A DNA stretch of 64,000 nucleotides. Source: Hawksworthiomyces lignivorus (taxonomy: Eukaryota > Ascomycota > Sordariomycetes > Ophiostomatales > Ophiostomataceae). The stretch lies in contig NTMA01000038.1 in the NCBI GenBank assembly GCA_002917075.1, positions 248,001-312,000 of the forward strand. The letters are read 5' to 3'. A model generated the notes under the pieces. The model did not search any database. It was not told the DNA's origin and saw only the letters and a program-made list of their open reading frames with translations. Positions 1 to 13,181 of the stretch are shown piece by piece (position 1 is the first letter of the stretch; each line of letters starts with the position of its first letter). A program made the translations under genes and the position numbers.

Positions 1-689
1 CCACTTTTCCATTGAACTTGCTTAGAGCGGGCGGAATGCTCCCAAGTCTTTCTCCTTCCGCAGAGCAGATGCTCTCGCTTGAATAATCCTGCGCCAGCTA
101 GTCTCGTAGCTATTTTTCTTGCTTCATTCCCCTTCTTAACATATTTATACTATTCGATATTAGACCGATACTTAAATCTCGAGCTCTTTGAGTTTACAGG
201 CTATCAAAATAAGAAAAGAAAAATGCACACATAAGCGAGAAGAAGCAAAAACTGATAAAACCGTTGCGTTGAAAACATTTATGCCCCAAGAAGAAGAAGA
301 AAAAGAAAATAACTAGGGGTCGTCTTCAAGGGCTCTTCACCCGTTCAATTTTTTGTGGCAACAAACCACGTTTTGGTGTAAGGCGCCATCTGCATGTAGG
401 TCACCTTGTATCTTGATGAAAGCTCTGTTGCTCTCAAGCCAGAGAAGCAACTTACAAGACTAGAGACAAACTGGGCAAAATACTTTCTTCTGCATATCCG
501 CCAATGCTTGAAACCAAATACACTCCTTAGGTACTGGTACATTTTAAAAGATGTCGGAGAGTGACAAGGGCACTGCACCTCATGCTTTGGCTGGGTCTAA
601 CATCTTTCAGCATGGCAGGGTTTATTACATGTGGAAAAATGTGGAGTATACGTATTGCAGGCCTTCAAAATGTAATTTTTTAATTTTTG

Positions 690-714
690 AAAAAAAAAAA
701 AAAAAAAAAAAAAA
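690..714 (+). repeat. Poly-A tract (25 A)
   Basis: A run of 25 A residues preceded by a T-rich stretch. No retroelement-like coding sequence lies upstream, so it is treated as simple sequence. Confidence 0.9.
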
Positions 715-3700
715 CTTAGGAAGGAGGGTGTGATCAATAGAGAGCAAAATAAGATACCAAAACGGCCCTAGTTTACTTGTCGAATGAATAGAGATTTTGA
801 AGTGTTAGAAAGGCGGTCATCTTATTCATCTCCATATGGGAATCAAGCAGCTACTTTACCTCTAAGGAACTACCAGCTTTCTATACCGCTTTTCGTATAA
901 GATCGCTTTAATTTCAGCTCTAACAATAATAAAAACAATCATATAGATCCACAAATGGCGTGGGATGCCCAAAGTATTGAAGCCATACATATGGTCTTAT
1001 CACAGGGAAGCGAATTACGAAGCTCCGTGTTTAGTAAAGAGAGTCGTCGATTGGATTTGACGAGAGAAGACGACCCAACTGTGGGCCAAGAAGCTTTCGG
1101 TGTTCTGGGGGTGTATCTATTCTTCCCTTTCACGATATACTATATGACTCGAATATCGGGGTAGATGAGGGAATGCGAGGAAGCTAGGACACTGCAAAAG
1201 AACGATGTGGGGATTACAGGAATGCTGGCGCTCACTGTAGGTGTAGGAATAGATCTGCAGCAACGGTAGCTTTAGTGGAACTGCAACGAGAAGCAATGGA
1301 ATATGTTGAACCATAAATAAGAAAAAAAGACGGGCAAAAGATGTACTAAGAACAGAGGGCATGTCTGTCAAATATGTCAAAAGCAAGTCTTTGATTCGAC
1401 GGAGGAAGTGCAAGAAGTTCGTATAGCATTGGTTTCTTTTTCCTTTCTTTTCTTTTTTTTGTTGTCTACCCCTCCTACGCCTTTCTTGCTTACCAGACAA
1501 CGGCGTCTGAGAAGATTGCTTTTTAGATCTGAAACAGCCGTTGGCTGATATGTTCTTTGCTGTTAATCTTCGAGTTTCCTTTTCTTTTCGTTTCGCTCAT
1601 TTTTCTTTCTTGTTAGCTAATTATAAATTTACCTTTGGGGTGACAGCAAATATGATGGTGGGCAGCTAAGCTTTAAAGATGTCCAAAGTAGTGGTAAAGA
1701 AATGGGAAGAGAAAAAAGGCGAGAAAGAAAGAACATGAGACTGCAAGGAGTCGGCATTCTCATTGAATACCAAAAAGTGATAGAATGACGGATTATGACA
1801 ACTCAGCATATCGCCGCAGACAGCATGGGAATACGATCGGTATTATACATGCGGTTCCGAGTCTAGAAGTAAGTCTAGAGCATAAAGAGGAACTCATAGC
1901 AGGCATCTCTGCCAGAAGCGAGAAAATAAAAATCCTACATCAACACCATAAATAGTCGGATTCTATTGTACTTTTCGTTCGAGGCAGGCTTGAATTTTGT
2001 GGAGGCCGCTTGCTCATACACCTGGTGAACCAACAAACAACGGGGAGGCCGCAGCATTGTTGCAGTGCGCAGAGGTGCACGAATCGCTCTCTCCTTATTT
2101 GGGACATTTGATTCGACCGGGATAAGAGAACCCGTATGCTAGGCTTACTCTCTAACGGTGCTCCTTCCTTTCTCGAGTAGCGGCTGAGCTTGCAGAGCAG
2201 TGCCAATGACGAGAAACCCCAAGGCCAGCTGAGCAACTGGAATCTACTAGGGAAAGAAGCCGGATGAGATGTGCAAAAAATCTTGCTCTGAACAGAGAGG
2301 CTAGGGGCCTCCATTGCGAAATGCTCCAATTTCTATTGAGTAGTGTAGAAATGTGACTTGTCAAAAATATCGAAGTGTCTTTTTGTCAATTGTGCTGCCG
2401 CGGTCGCCTGAGACATGCACAAGCGCGGGGCGACAAGTGATTTACTCGATCGACCATGAATAACTTGCTATAACTTGCAGTGGCTTTACTGAACGAGCTC
2501 CGCCATTGAACCCTCTCTTTCCCCAATCTTTTTGAGAGAAAAAAAGAGGGGTCAGTGCACAAGAAGAGTCGGTTAGGTTTCTTTCTTTCTGGTCGTTCTC
2601 GAGTCGCACATGTAAATAGACACTTAATTGGCTTATAGTTTCTCAGCAGCTGGGGGAGGCGAGCAGTAAGCGGAAGATTAATGACGGACAGGCAAGACGG
2701 GCGTCATGATTTGCGAATGGCTGGGAGAAGTGGAGGGGAAGGAAAGAAAAACAGGGTTAGCTCCAGAACGACAGTGAAAAGAGAGTGAGGAGATTGGCAA
2801 TTCAGATACAGAGCATGCAAATCCCCCTGTTAGTTTATAACACTTCACGTTGTCGTCTATAGAATAAACGCTCGTAGCATGCTGCTCCTATTAGCATCGC
2901 CATGGTTAAGAGACCAACTGTTGTGGTGACAATCAAGGGAACATGAAGGGCTAGTCACGCCAGTTCGGAGAGGCAAAAGAGGTTAATGGGGCTCAAAGAG
3001 TCATACCAATGCCAGAGAGACAAAAAAGATCATTTGTTACCAAATACGGGGTTCGAAAAGAAGATCCCGCTGTCTTGTTTTATTTTTGTAAGTAGCATGC
3101 CCAGTGTCTCCCGCATTCCCTGTCACATCCGGATGGTCCCGTCTCCCACCAGACGTATTATGAGTAGTTAACAAAAGCTACCAGTTCAGTGGTGAGCCCC
3201 TGAGCGCGATTACTGCGATCGACAAAATCTGCAGTTTTAAATGCCCTTCGTATTTGTGTCCATGCCTAGTATTTATCGAGAGATTGACATCTACGAGTTG
3301 TCCATTGAGCGTAGCAGCATCGGCATGGGAATACGACGAGTGGGGAAAATCTCCACATATGTGAAGTATTGGCGACAGTAAGCCTTATGCTTGCTCTGTT
3401 GTCCTCCGTATTCTGTCTGCTTTGTCCCAGCGGCCCACGACACAAATTACGAACGCTTGTAGAGCCGGCTGTCAGCTTCGATGTATTGGCGACACTTCCC
3501 TTTCTGATCGACAGCATGTTTACGTCCACATGGCTAGTGAGATTCGTGTGAAATGAACCTGACAGGGAAGCTGCCTAGTCGTAATCGCGAAGTGGATAGC
3601 AAAACTGACAATTAGCAAGTTCAACGTGCGCAATGAACTAATGGAAGTAGAATACATCGGAAGTTCAAGATAGGGTAGCGGCTGGGGGTTTGAATATCAA

Positions 3701-3905
3701 AATGGGATAAATCAACACTAGTTGCCGAGAAACAAAGAAGCGTTTCTCTGAGGACCAAAAGCCCCCGTCTCTATTTCCTACATATGTTTGAATACTCCCT
3801 TGTTTCTTTCTGGTTTTGAATAACACTAGCGGTATCTGCACATGCGCTAGCAAATCGGAAGCCCCCCTGCTAACTAAGACCATTGAAAAGCATGTTGCCG
3901 TCCGG

Positions 3906-3935
3906 TACTCGTACTTGTAAGTCGTAGTACGAGTA
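3906..3935. repeat. 10-bp inverted repeat, 10-nt loop
   Basis: The arms TACTCGTACT (3906-3915) and AGTACGAGTA (3926-3935) are exact reverse complements separated by 10 nt, so they could form a hairpin. No T run follows, so it is not an obvious Pol III terminator. The core resembles the palindrome at 5146-5159. Confidence 0.8.
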
Positions 3936-5145
3936 GTGTTAATATTTATACAAACCACAGAGTGCCTCCCTAATCATTTTGAGGAAGGGAAATGTGGGAG
4001 GTCAGGATATGGACAAAGAAGTTGAAGCCGGGAAAATCCTTACCGAAAGCTTGGGGTACACATGTCAAGTTTTTATCATACACCTGCCACCATCTCTCCT
4101 CTCAGTCTATGTACATAGTTTTGGTCTTGTTCGAAATAAGGAACAGCATGGCCTTTTCCATCTATGCCATCGGCGTGTCTATATACTTAGCACTTCTACA
4201 GGTAGCGTGACTTTTATCATGAATACGGAGAAACAGTATACCTTTGAACCTGCCTCATATTCCCACCTTCGCCATTAGCTATATAGCGATAAATACGTCT
4301 CTCACGACGATCAGAAAGAACCAGCAAAGAGCGGAGTTTCCTAGGAACGGAGATACAATCGCGGTATCGACCAAGAATCTAGGAGTGTGTAGTTGAGAGA
4401 AAAATTGAAGGAACTGTTGCTCATCTGCTTTGGAGTGCATGCACTCGTGGACTTTAAGATATACTGTCAATTATCACATTTTGTTTCACCTGTCTGGTGG
4501 GTGGTGCCAGTGTTTACTGGCTGGGCTGAAAAAAATGAAAGCAAAGCACACGCCTGTACGGAGTACGTCGTGTATACTATGTATTGCAAACGCGAACCGG
4601 TGAGCTAAGAGTGAGAGGGACCTCTGTTCTTAGTCTACGGAGTACGGTACTGGTGGGACCGAGCCGGACACTATAGCCCCTTCAAGTTAGAATTTGGGGC
4701 GAAAAGACGCCTAGCTTTAGTCTCCTCTTCGATAATTCTAGTTTGGCTTCATTTCGTTTCGCCTCGCCTGCAATTGCTTCTTGATCCTCTGGTTTCACTC
4801 GTAGATGGCTTCGTACATATGCATACTATTAGCAAACTTTCTATATAAATATTTAAGTCTGTCAGATTCGATGCATATACCTTTAGAAGCCATGGATTTT
4901 TAAGCGTACAGAGAAACATGGTACTCATGCAGACGTGCTTTACTCAAATCTAACAACCTCTCACTGGTGTCCTCCCGAGACAAACATGTCTTATAACAAG
5001 CCGCAGCATAAAATTTTCAACTCTACTTTCTAGTTTATGTACTCCTACATGAGGGCATTTTCTCTAGACCTCTAGAGCTTCTCCCCCCTTTCTCCTCTTT
5101 CTGCTGTATTGTTTCGCCCCGCGTGGCAACGGAGAAGAAGTACAA

Positions 5146-5159
5146 TACGAGTACTCGTA
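5146..5159. repeat. 14-bp perfect palindrome
   Basis: TACGAGTACTCGTA is its own reverse complement. The outer bases CAATAC (5143-5148) and GTATTG (5163-5168) are also reverse complements. It may be a dimeric regulator site or simple palindromic sequence; no gene lies nearby. Confidence 0.7.
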
Positions 5160-8100
5160 CAAGTATTGATATATCCTCTAAGTGGAGTACGCTACTTCGC
5201 AATCATTTCCAACTCAGGTAATGGAATTATTTTGGTGCTCGATCCGTACAAACAGCGGGGGTGCCGTCGATCGAGTGCCTAAGCACGTGAACACACAGGC
5301 CGATCTGGAAGCAACAGCCGAAAACGAGCTACCTAATAGTGTTTCTATATCTTCCTCAGGTCTTTGCTAGTTTCAGTGGCTACATGCATGCAAAAGGATC
5401 ATTTCATCATTTAATCGCCTCTCTCTTTTTTTGCTTCTATGAAGATGTTCCCAGATTTTCTCCGTATTTATAGAATTTTGTATCTAAGGCGCAAGGATCC
5501 AGTTCTTTTTTGCCGATTATTAACTTTTAAGACGAAAGGAAACTGGTTCTGAAAAGAAGTTGGTAGCTTCACCGTACCGTGGCGTAAGTAATTTACAGAT
5601 AATCAGGCACTGATCATAGGATAACATGCCGCTTTCTTACTCGCTGATCCAAATGCAGATTCTCTCACCTGGATCGCTCGCCACGGTACAACTCGCAGAC
5701 GTGGGATTGTTGGCTGCCTCTGGGCATGGATGCTAGCACTCGTGAGAATCTCTACGCTGTCGTACTGGGGGGCTGGCTCGACTGGTTCCCATCTGCATCT
5801 ATCGCCATAGCATTACGCTAGCGGCTAGTAAATCCGTTTTTGAGCGGGCGCCTTAGCACGAACGTTGGCGCACACAGCTGCAAAGACAGGGGATGTGAGA
5901 GAAAATTTGACGATTAGCTTCATCGCGTCAATGAGAAATGTGCGAGTACGTGGTTTCAAAAGCAAAGGCGCAAGCCCGTGGAGACAAACTAATTGCTTAC
6001 ATGGAGCAATGTCAACTTCCTTGCCTCTACCAGCATAGGGCTCCACAAATTGGAAGTTGGAAGGCAATCCGAGAGTTTGCAGACACTTAGGAATAGAAGA
6101 AATGTGACGAGTTTTTGCCTACAATGCAAGAAGCACAAGGTTTATCTACTTGTCTTCACACCTTCCACGGTTTAGTTTCTAGGCACTAGAAATACATTCT
6201 CTCCCTTGCATCTCAACTAGGACAGACATGGCAAGGCTGTGAGAAATGCCTGCCCACTTCATGCACGAGACCTTCTTTTGCCGTGTCGCTCTCTGCAAGC
6301 CACAATTCGATTGCTAAAATAGCCTCTGCGAATAATGCTCTCAGCTCTATCTCCTCTCACAAACCGGGTGTGTCCTCATTGCATCGACCCAAGCTGCCCT
6401 TTGGTCAAGACTTGTGTTTTTTTTAATGCCACATACCAGCGCATGTGCAAGATTCAATGACAGAAAAGCAAACGATGTTTGGACTCTGATCTCTATAGCG
6501 AAGGAGTATAAGTGTATTGACAATAGCCTCTTTTTTAAGTGGGGGGAGGGGATGGAGGAGCTTTTGATCCGTTTTGTTTGCATAGAGTTTGGCGACTGTT
6601 GAGCTCGTCTGATCTGCTTCCTTTTTTTTGACGGGAGGGGATTTAGCATAATTATTTTTGTCGTCACACACCGTCAAGGCTTAAGGATATCGCACGCAGC
6701 ACTCCGTAGTAGACGAAAATTTCAAATAAAAGTCACAATCTTTTTGTGAACCAGACGCCTTTGCTCAAACGCGTAGAGCACATAGCCGTATATTTCCTTG
6801 TCATCTTTTATTTCCTTCTTTTCTCTCAATTATTTTCAGTGCTTTAGGTCATCTAAATATATTTATACTAGTTCAGACTTGCCTCGAGTGCCGTCCAAGA
6901 ATCTATTCTCACTAACTCACCACTACAGAGGATACCAATAGTGCCTATATTGGCAGAAATCAGGAGCACTATTTGGAAGCAATTGTCTTTACAGTCTCGT
7001 AAATGAAGCACGTAGTGTGAAGTGAACTCAATGTTATATATCATAATCGGTTCTAGCTCTTTAACCATTTTCTTTTTAAAATCTGTAAACCACAAGACTT
7101 CGCAGCCACTTCCTTTCTTCCCCTCTAGCTACAGCCTGCCCGGTTAAGCGTTACGCCCTAGGAGAGACTGGCGTTAGAAATGCATAAGAAACCTATTCTG
7201 CACATCTCATCAGTTTTTTTAATGTATATACAAAAGACTGAAAGCTAAAAATGGAAGACATCAATGACCATTCTCCCAGGTGTCTTCAATAATTCGGTCA
7301 TTTAACAGGGCCTTTTGGGGTTGCTACTTGAGCTAGCAACTGCCTACGCAGATATTCTGAGCTTGGTAACCTCCTCCTCATAATTTTGTCTTCGTAATAC
7401 CTTTAGGCCATGCAGTGCCGCAGCTGGTTATAGAGGTTTCTGCACTGTTAACATGCTCATTATTTTTGCTTCATTAAACTGAGAATTTTTCGGATGTCCG
7501 GCTTTAACAGAAAGCCAACTTGAAATCCACGTACAAACCAAAATGTGTACAATGTCTAAGCAAGCCAACCTTGCATCTATCTAGCAGAAAATATTCCAAC
7601 TTCTGCAGCTTCGCCCTTAATGGTCTGTGGCTAGGTTTAAGAATCATATGCAGGAAGCCCGAAATGTTAAATTTAGCGCTGAATTGTCCATTGAGGTTTA
7701 AGAATCTGCAAGGACTTGGGTGTGAAGAATGTTTCAACTTCCTTGGAACTATTTATTACGTTGTACTTTGCAGAAACACTAGGAGTGGTAGAGGTAGAAT
7801 ATAAAGGGAGAAAAAGTGCCTTGCAGCTTTCACCGTTTAAAAGCGTGTGCAGATGGTGGCACACTTTGAAGTGCAGGGGGAAAGATAAAAGTACGCAAAA
7901 TAATATCTACTTGTATGGGCGGAAATCAAGCGAATCCTACCCTACTCTGTGGCTGAAGAGCAATTTTAAAGGGACGGTTGACTTGTAGAAAGTGTACTAT
8001 TAAAGCAAAGTACTTATTAGTCTGGCAGTACAGGACACATTGACGATTAAAAAGAAAAGGGACACAGCAGCCTGCTACGTGCATCCAGGTCTCTTTGCTA

Positions 8101-11100
8101 CTTGTGTGAATTGTTCCACTTCTCTATTCAAGCGAGTTCTTGTATTTTAAGTTGATAAATCTGTTGAAGCTTGTAATTTTGATCCTCTTGACAACGAGCA
8201 GCAAATCGGAGCTTGTTCCTCTGAACTTTTGCTCAAGATCCAATTCAGAGCTTCAAATTTTAGCAGCCACTATTCCCCTTGCGCAGGTATGCCTTTCATA
8301 TCTTAGATGTTCGAATTTACACCAGATGCGCAGACGAATCATGAAACGAGTTTAATAATACTGTGCTCTAGAACCACAACAACCACATCGTATTTCAAGT
8401 AATGATCTTCGCAACTCGACGGATTTACAGTATTTTATGACTAGCGTAAGCCACGGTCAGTTACCAAATGCAGTTTCTTCCATGGAGCAAGATTTTGTGT
8501 GTTGTCTTAACAGCAAAAGTTTTACAATTGTTTAGTATCTAGTAAAACCTAACTGAGGAGGAAAAAAGCTTTCGCAGGTGATGTTTGAGACGTCGACCAG
8601 CTACCTCTTATCCTTTTTGTTGTAGTGCTTTGGTCAAGTTGAAATATTTGCCAGGAGAGCGGCAGAAAAGAAACGAAAGCGAGAGCTACCAAATGAGGCG
8701 GAATAAATCATACCGTCCATTCCGCTACTTCAAAATAAGCCATCGATGACGTGCGCATCTTGATGTTCTCGTCGATGTCATGATCCGTAAATTCCGCCTC
8801 ATGTATATCACTTCAGCCTTCAGCCTTCCAATGCAAGCATTTGTGGATTGGCCAGGCTGTTTGTATAACCAAGTTTCGCCTCGAGCACTTTGAACTAAGC
8901 CATTTGGATACATAAATGTCACTACGGTGTCTTGGGTGTGAGAAAGCCTTGATCCTTTGAACAATTCTATCTGGCTGTTATGCACCAGGCTCGAAAGAGG
9001 AGATAGTTCGAGCAGCGGAACACTTCCCCGGACCCAGACCCAACAGCCTCGACACTCGATGAGCCTAAGATAAATGTAATGGCTGCAAAATCTGTATAAA
9101 ACGAGAGTTTTCCTGATAGTCTCGGGTTTCCGCCAAGCTCTTCTGCCTCTCGGTGCCTTTTATCTCGGGGCTCTCTGAAATTTTCGCTCTTCTTTCTTTT
9201 TGCCCGTTCCTTCTTTTTGCTTTTCCTTTCTATTTCCCCACCGCACCAGCAGTCGTTTCAATAGGCGAATGCCTTGACATCTGCTTGTACCACCCATGCT
9301 ACTGGTCCCTCTGCCCCGCAACGTAAGCTGAAAAAGACCTGTCTCACAATTAACAGTGTGGCCGGGCCACCGAACGCCACTGGTGTCTTCATCGTTGGAC
9401 ACGGAGCGCTTGATCCGATCTCCGGTGCCCGTCCAAAAGTACACCTAAGTAGTTATCGATGCTTGTGAGAGGACGAAACGGAAAAGGATGCGCTATTTCT
9501 ATAGGACAGATATTGTTTGTTAATCCCTAGCAAAGAAAAAAAGGGGAAAAGAAAGAAAATCTACAGCCTAGTCACAGCAAAAGCAGTTGGGGGCATATCC
9601 CCGACAGATGCTTCACACATCCACTTTGTTTCATCTTCATGAACGTCATCTCTCTTGCGACTTGTCTTGTTCTTGAGTAACAATGCTTCAGTTAGTGTTG
9701 ATTTCACTCTGATCCGATAGAGAAAACAAAATAGAAGATTATAAACAGAATTCGGTGAAGTAGAAACGCTGAGGGCGCAGATCGGGATTTATTTTTAGAC
9801 TTTTTTTTTTTCAATAAAAATCAAGAAGAGGCTTAGAATAAAGGTTGAGAATATTAAGCCTGCACGGAGCTTAACGAGAATCAAATAATCTTATATAAAT
9901 GAAGGAACATGAGAATGCGATTGCCCAACAATATGACCTCCGGAAAAGGAAGATGATCTCTAGGTTTGCGAGCTCTTGGCCCTCGGAAAGCTCACAGCAA
10001 TCGGAATTCTATGACATCCGACCATACCGAAAACTTTGCCTTGGTAGCCTATGTAAATTAACCAAGCAGATTTATAATAACGTATTATCGTAGCACAGAG
10101 GTGGATGCTGAGTCTGTTGTGATAATGTAGGCCGTTGGCGTGTCAACTCTCCTTGTTAGAAATTTATCTTTGTAAGAAGCACACCTTCTTCGTTATGTGC
10201 AAATCTTTCCTGTCAAAAGCAAACATTTATAACAGCTCGGTTTCTTCTCATCTAGCGCACTTAGTGTCTCAGGGCTTAGGAGCCTATTGCAGTGTATGCT
10301 CTGGCACTCTAATCTGATAAGAGGGATTGTTGAAGGCCCAAGGCGTCCTACTTTGTCCAGTGTTTGATACCATGAAGAATTGCACCCCTGTCCCCGTAAA
10401 AGATATCCGGAGAACAGAATATATCATATATTTCGGATTATGATACGGATGTGGGCCGTTTGCTTTCGCTGACGCCTTGTGCGTGACGTTGGTGCTTGTC
10501 TACGTGCAGGTTGCTCAATATTTCGTGGCCTCAAGACAATCACCCCTAGGATGTTTTTCAAATAGTTGAAATACGTGTACAGCGTTGGCATTTGAACGAC
10601 TAAGTCGACTACGCTAAACTCGGGTATCCACAATACCCCGATGTTCCGTATCCAGATTCCAGCGAGCAGTATCGGCGAACGCGAATACCGTCAAAGAGTA
10701 CCGCGATTTGGAATAATGTAAAATTTCTCGTCCGAGTATGTCCGATTTAAACCGGCGCTTTGGCTCTTGGTTTATGCTGTCGCTTATTTTTTTTTTTTTT
10801 TGGTATATGGCCGCGCACGGTTCAATTAGTCACCCCGGTGCAAGATTTTGGTTGGCCCGAGACAAGGGAACCGAGGCTCCTACATACTTGTACTCTGTCA
10901 TAATGATGTCTTTGCCGCCTTATTCAAAACATTGGGATTCAAATGAATCGCACAATGGGTCGGCTATCGCCGATATCATCGTATATTTGTCATATACAAC
11001 ATCAACAATTCTTTCATATAAATATAAGAACTACGGTCATCACGATCAATGTAAAACAAGATTACCGCCCCAGAAGAAATTTGACAAGCATCTCAGCATA

Positions 11101-11227
11101 CCGCCACGGATCGAACATCACTTACTGGAGAGAGATAGAGTCCGCAATTATCCGCAGGGTCACGACGAACCTCATTCCCCCATCGCCATCTCAGCGTTTC
11201 CTTGAGCCACTAAAACATCATCACAAT

Positions 11228-12168
11228 ATGTCTAGCAAACTCATCCCAGCCAATCCTTCTGATGTTATGGTCATTCGTGATGTCACCCCAAATGTGATAA
11301 CATTGTCTGTCCCATTTGCACGCGAAGGTGTGCTAGAGGTTGGAGGGCGTTGCACTATTGGTAAGCCTACAGACGACGATTCGCTGCAGCGTCTTGCGCG
11401 GTTTCATAGAAGAAGGCTAACAGCCGAACAGCGCGTATGTCAAGCGGTGGTGTGATGGTGTTCTCGCCTGTGGCCCTCACATCTGAAGCAACTGCTGCCG
11501 TGTCGCGACTTGATGGCGGCCAGGGAGTCAAGTACCTCGTGGCGCCGGACATAGAACATCACATCTTCTTATCTGAATGGGTCAAGGCCTACCCACAAGC
11601 ACGTATCGTCGCGCCGAAGGGCCTGGCAGAGAAGCGGGCAGCAACTAAGGGCAAAGATCCTAAGATCAACGTCGATGACAAATTCTTTGCGGAGTTGGTC
11701 GACCACAAGGAGCGGCCGTTGAGCGAGCTACAGTCTATTGCGCCAGACTTTGATGCGGACTTTTCTCTGGTCTACTTTGAAACCCACCCCAACAAAGAAA
11801 TTGTTCTCCTGTACCGGCCAGACAATATCTTGATCGAAGCCGATCTGATGTTCAATTTACCTGCTATCGAGCAGTACTCGCTTGTCGATCCGTCCACGCG
11901 GCGAGGTGGGCCTGACCAACCGAATCTCTTAAACCGAATTTTTCAAAACCTCATGACCACAAAAGGCTCAGTAAAGGCTGCGCGGCGCTTTCAGTGGTAT
12001 TTTGTCAGTCGCAGCAACCGCCCCCGGTTCAATGAAGGAATACAAGTTGTCGACAGTTGGCCGTTTGAGAAAATCATCCCCTGTCATGGTGAAACAATCC
12101 TGGAGGATGGCAAGAAGGTCTTCCGAAATGTCTTTGCCTGGCACCTGGCAGGTGAGCCGAGCAAATAA
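11228..12168 (+). CDS. DUF4336 domain protein (metallo-beta-lactamase-like fold)
   Basis: A 289-residue protein from two exons, 11228-11360 and 11432-12168. The 71-nt intron has donor GTAAGC, branch CTAAC near 11417 and acceptor ACAG. Joining in phase 1 gives GRCTIARMSSGGVMVFSPVAL, shown here as two halves of a continuous DUF4336 signature: GRCTIARM then SSGGVMVFSPVAL. Further family blocks are the APDIEHHIFLSEW stretch (the His pair lies in the position of family metal ligands), YPQARIVAPKGL, and a late ILIEADLMFNLP segment. DUF4336 proteins occur in bacteria, plants and fungi and are predicted metallo-hydrolases; no reaction is established to my knowledge. No signal peptide or membrane segment is visible, so it is probably soluble and intracellular. 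It stands alone, preceded by the 11-kb desert. The family call is firm; function is unknown. Confidence 0.85.
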
Positions 12169-12686
12169 TCTCTTTCCGGGTGATTCGGTTTTTCAATTGT
12201 ATTTCTTTGTATTCCATCTTAATGTATAAGCAAGGACTTAGGAAATTAGTAAATTATGAGAGTTAATGGTGGGACATGGCTGCAATAAGAGATGTTGCGA
12301 TGAGAGGAGAGGAGAAAGAGAATGTTCAATGGTTTGCCAATAGAATATCAAGAATGGAAAATTCTCTGTAATTACGGATGGCCCTGCTTCAAGACAGTCA
12401 ATTTACTTATCTAAGAAGAGATAATCAGCTTGACAAAAAAAAAAAGAAGGTGATAGTCAAGACCCATTGTTCCGGTCGTTAACACTGCTATTCACCGACT
12501 GCATTCGGGTTTCCGTCGTGTCATAAGTTACTAGAACCAAAAAAAAAAAAAAAAAAATTAGGCCCAAAATATTAAAGATTTAGTGAATGCCACACTGGCT
12601 GTCAAATAGAAAAATACTTTGCATAGTAACAAAAAAAACAGGGGGGAAGCCAAAGGCTGAGAAACATTAAAAAGGAAACATCATAT
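12169..12686. other. Intergenic, 3' of DUF4336 gene
   Basis: No coding signal. It should hold the 3' UTR of the DUF4336 gene, and it contains a 19-nt A run at 12539-12557. Confidence 0.6.
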
Positions 12687-12758
12687 TAGCAACTCCTCGT
12701 TTCGATCAAGGGACCTCCGGGTTATGAGCCCGGCGCGCTTCCGCTGCGCCAAGTTGCT
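12687..12758 (-). tRNA. Initiator tRNA-Met (CAT)
   Basis: Read on the minus strand this folds into a 72-nt cloverleaf with a perfect 7-bp acceptor stem (AGCAACT/AGTTGCT), anticodon loop CTCATAA and discriminator A. Eukaryotic initiator hallmarks are all present: the A1:U72 first pair, three G:C pairs flanking the anticodon loop (GGG/CCC), and T loop ATCGAAA, with A in place of T54. It therefore starts translation and is not an elongator Met tRNA. No intron. It lies divergent from the tRNA-Thr gene 281 bp away. Confidence 0.96.
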
Positions 12759-13039
12759 TGTGTCCATATTCTGTAACGAGCTGTTTTCCTTCAAGACTCC
12801 ATCAACATGTGGCGACAAATAGGGCAGAAGACAGATAATAACGCGACAGAATTTGCCACACTGCTTTGGTGAGAATAAACCAGAATGGAGTAAATTATGA
12901 CTCTTATTCGGTATCCACTTCTATTGAATTTTCCGCGCCAGCTCCGTACTCTTTTAATACGTGTACAGTTTGGAGACCTGCATCCATACGGTACCATTAC
13001 CTTATAATTAATTAGATGTCGGAAATCAGTATACAACTT

Positions 13040-13112
13040 GCCCGGGTAGCACAGTGGTAGCTGCGCCTGCCTAGTAAGCAGGAGGTCCGCGGTTCGATCC
13101 CGCGTCTGGGCA
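13040..13112 (+). tRNA. tRNA-Thr (AGT)
   Basis: A 73-nt cloverleaf without intron. The acceptor stem GCCCGGG/TCTGGGC has two G:U pairs, the anticodon stem is CCTGC/GCAGG, the loop CTAGTAA gives anticodon AGT, the T arm is CGCGG-TTCGATC-CCGCG, and the discriminator is A. The internal B box GGTTCGATCC is intact. A34 would normally be converted to inosine to read ACU, ACC and ACA codons. Confidence 0.95.
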
Positions 13113-13123
13113 TTTTTTTTTTT
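13113..13123 (+). terminator. Pol III terminator of tRNA-Thr
   Basis: Eleven consecutive T residues follow the discriminator base directly, which is a strong RNA polymerase III stop signal. Confidence 0.9.
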
Positions 13124-13181
13124 GGTTTCTGTTTGGTATCTATCTTGACCTAATTCACCCCGGTAGAATTCTTTTTTCTTT

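Larger units (their letters stand above)
1..11227. other. Gene-free 11 kb region
   Basis: I find no convincing coding region on either strand. Every open frame is short (under about 170 codons), has no recognisable domain, and cannot be joined through good splice sites into a longer product. The composition leans to A+T, with pyrimidine/purine runs typical of fungal intergenic DNA. It holds a 25-nt A run (690-714), a hairpin-forming inverted repeat (3906-3935), a 14-bp palindrome (5146-5159) and two TACGGAGTA elements (4557-4565 and 4636-4644). The last 500 bases are probably the promoter and leader of the DUF4336 gene. Non-coding RNA or decayed transposon sequence cannot be excluded by eye. 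Confidence 0.6.

Noticed and set aside
2751..2757. GGGTTAG as a telomere or telomerase RNA template trace
   Set aside because: Less than two repeat units, and isolated; no telomere array or RNA scaffold nearby.
9160..9468. Overlapping small frames around 9.2-9.5 kb as a possible pseudogene
   Set aside because: GC content is slightly higher than around it, but no family resemblance could be seen on either strand.
10738..11205. A 155-codon plus-strand frame just upstream of the DUF4336 gene
   Set aside because: No domain, low-complexity start with a T run, and it overlaps the expected promoter and leader.
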